This document shows positions 56,508-64,000 of a DNA stretch of 64,000 nucleotides, piece after piece. Made by a program: the position numbers and the translations under genes. The stretch comes from Isoetes taiwanensis. Its lineage: Eukaryota; Streptophyta; Lycopodiopsida; Isoetales; Isoetaceae. Below the pieces are notes generated by a model. The model saw nothing but the letters and a program-made list of their open reading frames with translations, was not told where the DNA came from and did no database searches. Positions within the stretch are counted from its first letter, which is position 1, and each line of letters opens with the position of its first letter. The DNA lies in NCBI GenBank assembly GCA_021234155.1, contig JAJEKV010000014.1, positions 5,287,563 through 5,351,562 on the forward strand, given 5' to 3'.

Positions 56508-57640
56508 TTCTCGCCTCACAAGGCGAGAATGGGCCTCTTTGTGCTCCCTAGCCTTTAGCTATTCTAAACGTATTTATAAAACTGGGGCCTTTCTTCACAC
56601 ACCTCCACAAATAAAAACCGAAATCCATCATCCCTCCAAAGCAGGGCAAAGCCGTTTCGTCATTCACCCACAATCCACAATCCACTGTCACCGAGCATCT
56701 GCATGGCCCTGCCACAATCCACCCACTGTCACCGAGCAGAGCAAATATCCTGATTTCTTGTTCGGGATTCACCCACCAATATTGTCATCTTCTATTCACC
56801 CACCAATATTGTCATCTTCTATTCCCGACTCCGGCATAGCCATCGCCCTAACTGGTAGAGGCGCCATTGCAAATACTTTGTACCGTGCCCTATCCGCTTC
56901 GACCCCCGTAAACGGGCGCTTAGAAACAAAGCCGCTAAACCGGTGGCGATGAAGAAACGTATCGCAGAAACTGGTGGCGATCGAGAAGGTTATAATCTTA
57001 GCCCGTGTTGAAATCTTAAAAAGCTTCTATTTCCTCTGTTTTGAATCCCTTTTAGAATCCCCTGTGTCGAAATGCAGGTGTTGAATCAAGGATTAAAGAG
57101 AGGCATTTTGCATTTCTTGAAGGCAAATCCGTCAGCCCTGTGTGCAGAGCTTGGAAATCCGGCATCTGATATGGGGGCCAGAAAACGCCCAAAAGCTTCC
57201 ATAGATCTTGGTCAGAGGCTTACCTCTTGCCATGGATTGAAGCTTTTCCGCTTTGCAAAGACTCGCAAGAAGATCCTTCTCTCCGCTACATTTTCAAAGC
57301 AAGGTGCCGAAGTTTAAAAGAGCTCAAGTTTAAAAGTCGGGCTTACCGTGAAGGAATGGAAGGGCCTTAACTTGAAGCTCGCATGATCGGACCGCATCCG
57401 GAAATCCGCATATGAAAACAAATCCCTGAAATGACGGCTCGGCTTTTGAAAACAAATCCGCATCCGCTCCGCGATCGTGAGAAGAAATGGTTGTTGAAAA
57501 GCTCGGCTTCCGTGCCATAGCCACGATCTTGGGAGTTCGCCATAGCCACGATCTTGGGAGTTCGCCATAGCCACAATAAGTGTACCAAATCTCTTCAATT
57601 CAAAGGTATGTACCAAATCTCCCCCTCTTTTTCAATTTCA
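56508..57640 (+). other. Gene-like region of unknown nature
   Basis: A perfect hairpin TTCTCGCCT-CACA-AGGCGAGAA opens the region at about 56509-56530. Plus-strand frames at 56539-56952 and 57072-57317 (SALCAELGNPASDMGARKRP) resemble untranslated leader and decayed coding sequence, but no family is recognised. Small tandem repeats: a 27-bp unit CACCCACCAATATTGTCATC twice at about 56771 and 56798, and a 26-bp unit GCCATAGCCACGATCTTGGG from 57514, 2.5 copies. Confidence 0.3.
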
Positions 57641-58295
57641 AATTTCAAACTTAAACATGGGTGGGAGGAAAAAAGTGGAATAATAGGGTGTACATAAGAA
57701 AAAATACTGGACATAGCGTGGCCAATGGGTTATTTTTTCTAAGGCCAATGGGTATGAAGAATTAAAATATTATTAAATAAATTGACGTCTATTTATACGC
57801 CCCCAATTTCACACATTGTGCACATTACGTTGCCATTATAGGGGCACATTTTCAAGGCACATTTTCAATGTTTAAGTCAAAACATTGATATACTAGGGGG
57901 TGACTATGTTTTTATCTACGTATACATAGGAAATGCATAGTTATGGTGTGCATTTAGGAAATACATAAGATATTGTATTTATTAGGAAATATATAGGATA
58001 AGATATCGTGTTTATTAGAAAACATTGATATACTAAAAAAGGGGGGTGGGGGGAATGGGGATTCTATTTTGGGTCTACGTATACATAGAAACAAAATGCA
58101 TAGGTATAGTGTGCACTTGGAAAATACATAGGATATGGTGCAACTAATAATGATTTGCACTTTATGATATTGGAGGTAGAAACTATGTTTGTAGGCAAGT
58201 AGGTTCGCCACATTTGTTGTATGTTTGATCACATGTGAATAAACGTATAGTAATATGATGTTTGAAGGGCTTAGAACTGCATTTTGCACTTTGAG
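57641..58295. other. AT-rich non-coding stretch
   Basis: Contains diverged repeats of a block reading CTACGTATACATAGRAA ... GCATAGNTATRGTGTGCA at about 57918, 58076 and nearby. No gene. Confidence 0.5.
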
Positions 58296-58297
58296 CT

Positions 58298-58952
58298 GCC
58301 TTTCTCGACTCACGAGTCGAGAAAGGGGCTCGGCTCTGAGAGGCTCTTTCTCGACTCACGAGTCGAGAAAGGGCCTCGCACTCCAAAAATAATCTCCGCC
58401 CTTGAAATTGCCTTTTTGTTCGAAGTCGCCTTCCCGACTCGCGAAGTCGAGAAAGGCCCTCAAACCTCGCTGCTTTTTGAGCTGCCTTTCTCGACTCGCG
58501 AGTCGAGAAAGGCCTTCTGACCCCTAAAACCTGCGTTTTTCGCTTTGAACTGCCTTTCTCGACTCGCGAGTCGAGAAAGGCCTTCTACCCCTAAAACTTG
58601 CGTTTTTTCGTTTTGAGCTGCCTTTCTCGACTCGCGAGTCGAGAAAGGCCTTCTGACCCTAAAACCCCGTTTTAAAGTTTGCCTTTCTCGACTCGCGAGT
58701 CGAAAAGCCTTCTACCCCTAAAACCTGCGTTTTTGTTTTGAGCCTTTTTCTCACTCACGAGAGAAAGGCCTTCACCCCCCTAAAACCGCGTTTTTGCTTT
58801 TGAGTCGCCTTTCTCGACTTCGCGAGTCGAAAAGGCCTTCCCCCCTATACCCCCGCGTTTTTAGCTTTGAACGCCTTTCGCCTCGAAAGGCCTTCTGACC
58901 TGTTTTTTCCCTTCGAAAGTTACCTTTCTCGACTCGCGAGTCGAGAAAGGCT
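58298..58952. repeat. Array of about eleven 30-bp palindromes
   Basis: Each copy is GCCTTTCTCGACTCG followed by its own reverse complement, so each is a perfect 30-bp palindrome when undamaged. Copies lie at about 58299, 58346, 58428, 58483, 58551, 58620, 58680, 58743, 58807, 58870 and 58921; about six are perfect or within two bases. Spacers are 20-50 bp and contain the shared block CCCCTAAAACCTGCGTTTTT. The array is CpG-rich in AT-rich surroundings. Confidence 0.92.
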
Positions 58953-58984
58953 CTCAGGCCTGTATTTTCCAAAAATGGCCCTAA

Positions 58985-60600
58985 GAATTGTGTTTTATTT
59001 TTTTTTTTTTTTGCAGAGTAGCATCACTTGACTAACTTGATTTTGTCTTTTGCAGTCCTTATCTCAACCAGATAGTACATGCTTGGGAGCAATGAAAAGA
59101 CTAGTTCATTGAAGAAAGGTGCCGAGAAGAGGGTGGTGACATCAGTTGGACATATAAGCACGTAAGTTGCTCCGTGACTTGGAGAGAGCTCCACGCGCCC
59201 TTTGCACTAGGTCGTTCATGTGTGAAGAGCGTGTAATCATTGTGCCCATTCGACCACTATGGTCTCTTCACCCACTGTAATATATATTGTAATGAGCCCA
59301 TTTATAAATATAAGGTATCTCAAAACTAGTATTTTTTGGTGATTAAGTAAACAATTTGCTTAATTTTTGTTGGAATTTGTGATCTCTTGTCTACCCACCC
59401 AAGAAAATAGAGCCAAAATATCCAACTAAGAATCTTTTTCAACTAGATCTTTGGTTTCAAACTTTAATGAATTTTCTTTGTTTCAATTGCATTGTTCTTG
59501 TTCTCGACTCGCTAACCAGGGAAAACTGAAGCAAAGCTTGGATGCGGAGTTTTATTCAAAAATTCGAATTAAGGATAGTTTTCGGGTCGGGGTGCTCCTT
59601 TTTATGTAAATTAACCGGGTTCCGAAAAAAAAATGGGAATGGAATGAGTCCCACTTTAATTAAATACGACTTCTTGGCTTCAAACCATACGAATTGGCTT
59701 TGGGTATACTTTGTAAATGAATGATCATGGAATTTTAATGCCCCATTGCTAAATATGACACCTAGGTTGCCACATTGGGTCATGAAGAGGTTTCCTCCTA
59801 AAGAAAAGCGCGTTACTTATATGAACTCCTTAATGTTGCCTTCACTCTACCTTCTTTCCACGTACCCAATCAAACAAAGCTTGTTCGAATGCATTCGAAA
59901 ATATCAAGATGATTGGTGAATATCAAGAGGTTTGTCAACTAGTTCTCGGTACTGGCGTTGTCATTGTTTGTAAACCTAGGCGATATGCTCTAAGCAAGCC
60001 AATTTTTAGTATTGGCAAAGTCAGTGTACCTGAACATGAATCTCTTGTGCTGCTCTTATTAAAGCAGTAACATAAGATACAACTGCTGCTCAGGCTGCAC
60101 GAGATAGGTTTTATGTTTTTTCTCAGTGTTTTCTAACAGGATCTATGGTTTTAAAAATGAGAGAGATAAACAAGTACTTGTGCCATAATGATCTTGAAAA
60201 TAGTAACCTTAAACCATCTGTTCATATGCATAAGCATCTATGTTTCAATTTCTAGAATTTGAATCAAATAGAAACATCTTGATTTATAAGCCCATAACCT
60301 CTAACAACATGCTACCTAATAACATGCTAATTGACAATTTTGTCACCATCATGCATACTACCTTACTACTTTTGCCAATTGTTAAACGAAAACAATCCCA
60401 AGCTAGATCTAGGTCTAATACAAAGTACCATTAGATGCAACACGTCGAGCCATGGATTCATGACAATGCCAACAACACCAATAACAAGAACTCAAATACA
60501 AAAAGAAGACCTGAATTACTTAACAAGAACTCAAATACAAAAAGAAGATCTTCAATTACTTGATATATATGACCTACACAAGATAATAAAAGCCATAAAT
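58985..60600. other. No convincing gene
   Basis: A poly(T) run at about 58990-59013 follows the palindrome array. A 40-bp unit AACAAGAACTCAAATACAAA is repeated in tandem at about 60484 and 60523. No reading frame has recognisable protein content. Confidence 0.45.
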
Positions 60601-60604
60601 TAGT

Positions 60605-61199
60605 CGTAAACAATGGTTGCCTTAAATTACTGGAAATTATGGCTTGTTTTATCAGGCGTAATTACCTCCGCATTTTATGGAGCGGCGCCGCTGTTGGCAA
60701 GAACAGATTTTCAAGCCCTATATTCGCGTCCCCATTCTGTCGCCATTGTTTCTGTCGCCATTGCATATTTCGAGCATATTTCTGTCGCTTCTTCAGCATA
60801 TTTCGAGCTTTGATTTGTCGGACTTGCGGGAGCTTCATCTTCATAAGCAAGCAGAGCTTCATCTGCTTCACCGCAAAGCTTTATCTGCAAATGAAGCATT
60901 CTCCTTCACGCAAACAGAGCATCATCTGCAAACAGAGCATCATCTGCTTCATCTGCAAAGCAAGCAGAGCTTCATCTGCTTCACGAAAGCTTCATCTTTT
61001 CTTTTTAATCTCGAGCGTTCTTTCTCAGAGTTTTAAGCTGCTTCTTTCTCACAGCGAAAGATCATGAGCTCCGTAGCTTCTGCTGCTTTGCCAGAGCTCT
61101 TGAATCCCACAAACTACTTATCCCCAAGCTCTGGCGAAACTCCTAATCATCGGCTATGGCGGCTTTCTGAACGTAATTTAAGGCAAACCATTGTTTACG
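60605..61199. mobile_element. TIR element of 595 bp, superfamily unknown
   Basis: CGTAAACAATGGTTGCCTTA at 60605 is matched in reverse at 61173-61199 (GCAAACCATTGTTTACG), giving TIRs of about 26 bp. The interior has many copies of AGCTTCATCTGCTTCA-type motifs and no transposase. No clear target duplication was seen. Confidence 0.65.
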
Positions 61200-61202
61200 T
61201 CC

Positions 61203-61356
61203 CGTAATGCACGGCCGGAAGAGATTCCGGCCATAATTTTCTCGGCGCCCCCGCCAGCCTCGGCGGCGACTCGCGGCTCCGCCGCTCGTCGGCCGCCTCA
61301 GCTAGCGGCGCCGCCTCAAAAATTATATGCCGGAATCTCTTCCGGCCGTGCATTAC
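61203..61356. mobile_element. Foldback MITE of 154 bp with GC-rich core
   Basis: Arms of about 38 bp at 61203-61240 and 61318-61356 (GTAATGCACGGCCGGAAGAG and its reverse complement) flank a core of about 78 bp made of CGGCGCC / GCCGCC-rich sequence. The arms themselves contain the palindrome GCCGGAA-GAGA-TTCCGGC. It abuts the 595-bp TIR element with only three bases between. No target duplication is evident. Confidence 0.75.
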
Positions 61357-61471
61357 GTAGTACATATATGGTATAATGTTCAAAACATAAAATAATCTTT
61401 TGGCCTAACAGACCTTGAAGCCATGTCATGCCAGACAAGTGAGACATAATATTCGACCATACTAGGCATGA

Positions 61472-61585
61472 GATATAATCTTCAACCTTGCCAAAGCCTT
61501 CTGGTGTGCCTGATATAATCTTCAACCTTGCCAAAGCCTTCTGGTGTGCCTGATATAATCTTCAACCTTGCCAAAGCTTTGGTGT
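61472..61585. repeat. 40-bp tandem repeat, 2.8 copies
   Basis: GATATAATCTTCAACCTTGC begins at 61472, 61512 and 61552; the first two copies are identical. It lies about 170-285 bp upstream of the RZ-1 start codon, within the likely promoter. Confidence 0.92.
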
Positions 61586-61683
61586 AGTTTTCCCTTTTTC
61601 GCAGGGAGGATACCAATTTAATTATCCCACAGCCCAAAAAACCCCGGCATTTTTGCGATTACTGCATTCTATTTGTTGGGAAC

Positions 61684-61719
61684 TTTCCCGCCGAAAACAC
61701 ATTTCGGCCCTAACCCTAA
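61684..61719 (+). promoter_or_regulatory. E2F-like site and telo-box in the RZ-1 promoter or leader
   Basis: TTTCCCGCC at 61684-61692 fits the E2F consensus TTTSSCGC. AACCCTAA at 61712-61719 is a telo-box. Both are common upstream of plant genes for translation, RNA processing and growth. They sit 40-75 bp before the ATG, so they may be in the 5' leader. Confidence 0.45.
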
Positions 61720-61756
61720 TCTGTTTTTTGTTCTGAGGTGCGTCTCATCCGTGATA

Positions 61757-62789
61757 ATGCCAGCGAATGACGAGTTCCGGTGCTTTGTGGGGGGCTTGCC
61801 ATGGAGCACTACTGATAAAGGCTTGGAAGACACCTTTCGGCAGTTTGGATCTATTCTTGAAGCCAAGGTTTGTGAGCTTTTGTGATTGTAAATTTCTTAC
61901 GATAGATGGCTAGTTTGTTAGGGTTAGTCAGGCCCTTTTCTGTAGCTTGCTTGCCATGTCTCTTCCTGCTTAGTAAATTTCCTTTCTAAGGTTGGAATTT
62001 ATGTCCACAATTTTTTCTCCCTCTGTTCATACTGGCTGTTTCACATTTAGAGCTTTTCAGGTTATCCTTGGCACCCTTTACTCATATTCTTTGGGCTCTG
62101 AGATTACACCCAAGTGAGCTGGGTTTATAAATCTTCTTATGCAGCGCACCAATATTTTTAGTACTAAAATTTTTAGCTGTACATGTGCGTCTTGTGGAAA
62201 TCAGGTTATTACTGATAGAGACACGGGGCGCTCAAGAGGGTTTGGATTTGTGACTTTTGGAGATCAGCGCGCAATGGATGAAGCTATTGATAGGTTGCAT
62301 GGGAAGGAACTTGAAGGACGACCTATTACAGTGAACAAGGCAATGCCAAAGCTTGATGATGAAAATGGAGATCGTGGGTATGAAGACTATAGAGGAAGAG
62401 GAAGCTATGGACGCGGATCAGCTGGTGGAAATGGTGATTGTTTTAGGTGCGGACGCCCTGGTCACTGGGCTAGAGATTGTCCAGAAGGAGGACGGCTTCC
62501 ATCTCGAGATCAGTATTCTAGCCGTGGTGATCGATATGAATCTGATCGCCATTACAGTGGTGGTGGCGATTACAGTAGCCGCTATGGGGATCGATCTGAG
62601 CGTTATGAGGATCGCTATCACAGTGGCGACGGGTATAGAAGAGAAGGGCGTTCAGGCGGTGCTTATCGTCGGAATGATCGTTCTTATGGTGCAGGGCCCA
62701 TTCGTTATGATGGCGGTTACAGAGATCGCCCAGCTATGTATGATCGTCCAGTTGGTGTTCGTGCTCGCTCATCTTATGATCGTTATTGA
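61757..62789 (+). CDS. RZ-1: RZ-1 type glycine-rich RNA-binding protein (RRM plus CCHC zinc knuckle), two exons
   Basis: Exon 1 is 61757-61867 (37 codons) and ends AAG before GTTTGT. The intron is 61868-62204 and ends AATCAG. Exon 2 is 62205-62789 (194 codons plus TGA). The 231-residue product starts MPANDEFRCFVGGLPW. An RRM spans residues 8-80, with RNP2 CFVGGL (9-14) and RNP1 RGFGFVTF near 48-55. A Gly/Arg/Tyr-rich hinge is followed by a CCHC knuckle, CFRCGRPGHWARDC, near residue 116-129, then an Arg/Ser/Asp/Tyr/Gly-rich tail. This is the layout of plant RZ-1A/B/C, nuclear proteins that bind RNA, affect splicing and are often cold-induced; length is close to the usual 245. All motifs are intact. 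An intron after the first RRM half is usual for this family. Confidence 0.93.
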
Positions 62790-64000
62790 CTGCAGCCTCA
62801 GAGCTCACAATTATTTTACAGGATCAGAAGGTCAAGACATTCCTTCATGACAAAGCTGTATTTGGGAAATCGCTTTACATGTTTAATGGCATGGAAAAAT
62901 GATCAGTTTTGAGTTCCACAAATGATCTTCCAGTTATCTGTACAGTTCCATCATGGGTTTATGAGCTACAATTATGTGAACTCAAGTTCCTTGCTTTTGA
63001 TGACCGCTGGTTTTGTATCTGCATATGACGGCATTTTTATATTTTTGTAGTATCAGATTATGGTGGTAACTATCAGATTTTTGAGGCCCCCGATTGAGAT
63101 GTTAGAATATGTTCTGTGATGCCATGACAGTGACAAATGTTATTAGTTTACTGAAGAGTCAAGATTTATGTGTTCTTTTCTGATCCTGGGATTTTGAGAA
63201 TGTTAATTTCCAGCAACAGCAAGGTCTACAAGGGTCTGATGGTTTTGTACTCTTTGCCTGCCTGAAGTAGACTTTAAATTCAGGATGAGCATCGTGTAGC
63301 CACAAAAACAGGAAAGACGTGGGCTTTTATTAGTAGGGTATGTCCTCAGCATTGGCTTTAAAAGGAAAGCATATTCCACAGAACAGATGCCTAAATTTCA
63401 GATGATCTGTGTCAGGCCTCCAATTTAGATTTTGCTTAAACCAGCAAAATGCCATGCTTTATTGCTACTCACCGGAATTTTTAAGAAATACCCTCTAATT
63501 TGCTGGGTCTAAAAAGCATTTTGCAAAATTTTGATCGGAAATTTCCCGGCATCTACCTTACAAACCGGATTTAAACAACTTTAACTGGGAATTCTGAAGA
63601 GGAACCCCCCTAATCTGGAGCCCTTCTTCCATGCAAAACGATTCCGTATTAAGCTTTCTGAAAGTACGGCTTCAAGACCTAGATTAGATGTACTCTGCCA
63701 TTGCACTGCCAAAAAACAGAGGATTGAGATAATCTATGATTGTTTTGGCAATTCGAGTCCTTTACGTTTGCAGTGCCCGAAAACTGTAATAGTTGTTAGA
63801 AGTGACATGGAATTTCGATTTGTCTGCTGCTGCTCATTCCCAATATTTACCAATTTATATGGGGGGATTCAACCATGTATGGTCTAAATGCATATTACAT
63901 GGTAGATATCTGCTAAACATCTTTCTATTGATGGCTATTTTGATAACACAAGCCTTTATCATTAGCCAGAATGCTATGTTTCAGTATGTTACAAGTTTAG
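62790..64000 (+). other. 3' untranslated and flanking sequence of RZ-1
   Basis: No further gene seen. The first about 300-500 bp are probably the 3' UTR; no clear AATAAA signal stands out. The rest is AT-rich with no repeat recognised. The window ends without another feature. Confidence 0.5.

Noticed and set aside
58298-58952. The palindrome array as a CRISPR array
   Set aside because: Spacers are not unique: they share a common block, vary in length from 20 to 50 bp, and the host is a plant.
62353-62850. 165-residue Met/Ile/Val-rich frame overlapping RZ-1 exon 2
   Set aside because: It is the shifted-frame shadow of the Gly/Arg/Asp-rich RZ-1 tail.

Overview
The window reads as nuclear DNA of a land plant with a large, repeat-rich genome. 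The signs are spliced genes with GT-AG introns, a plant RZ-1 type RNA-binding protein, PPR, receptor-kinase and Nop16 remnants, a DUF7869-like protein, and plant-style LINE, LTR, CACTA, hAT, Helitron and SINE insertions. DUF7869-like genes and the low gene density would fit a seed-free plant or gymnosperm, but the species cannot be fixed from the sequence. Only two genes look able to make a full protein: a small NTF2/SnoaL-fold-like membrane-anchored protein (35410-36036, two exons) and an RZ-1 glycine-rich RNA-binding protein (61757-62789, two exons).

Region 1, 1-35140, is a nest of mobile elements. A plus-strand LINE (4290-7346, apparently resuming at 34980) is split by a CACTA-type element whose termini lie at 7347 and 34979. 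Inside that sits a minus-strand LINE relic that keeps ORF1 and a poly(A) tail but no ORF2 (7531-27462). It is interrupted by an LTR retrotransposon with an intact 5-bp target duplication (7659-25653) and by a hAT MITE (25836-26327). The LTR element has tRNA-iMet primer site, polypurine tract and about 1.5-kb LTRs, but no recognisable pol. It was invaded by a Helitron (3' end at 22853) that carries pieces of several host genes, one of which holds a MITE (17378-17711). A second LINE family with a microsatellite tail and a structured 3' end occurs as two divergent halves (27470-27815 minus, 32025-33727 plus) and as a 3' fragment at 46390-46800.

Region 2, 35140-46800, holds the NTF2-like gene. 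Its second exon plus about 1 kb of 3' flank is duplicated at 43944-45005. Between the two copies is an array of 13 units of about 410 bp, arranged largely as alternating dimers and interrupted by a hAT element with a perfect 8-bp target duplication.

Region 3, 46800-58300, contains decayed sequence: heat-shock-element clusters, degenerate tandem repeats, a broken DUF7869-like gene, a Nop16 pseudogene, PPR pseudogene pieces and a purine-rich tract. Region 4, 58300-64000, has an array of eleven near-perfect 30-bp palindromes, two foldback elements and the RZ-1 gene with E2F-like and telo-box promoter motifs. No CRISPR arrays, rRNA or true tRNA genes were seen. There is no operon-like organisation; the two live genes are unrelated and the rest is transposon history.
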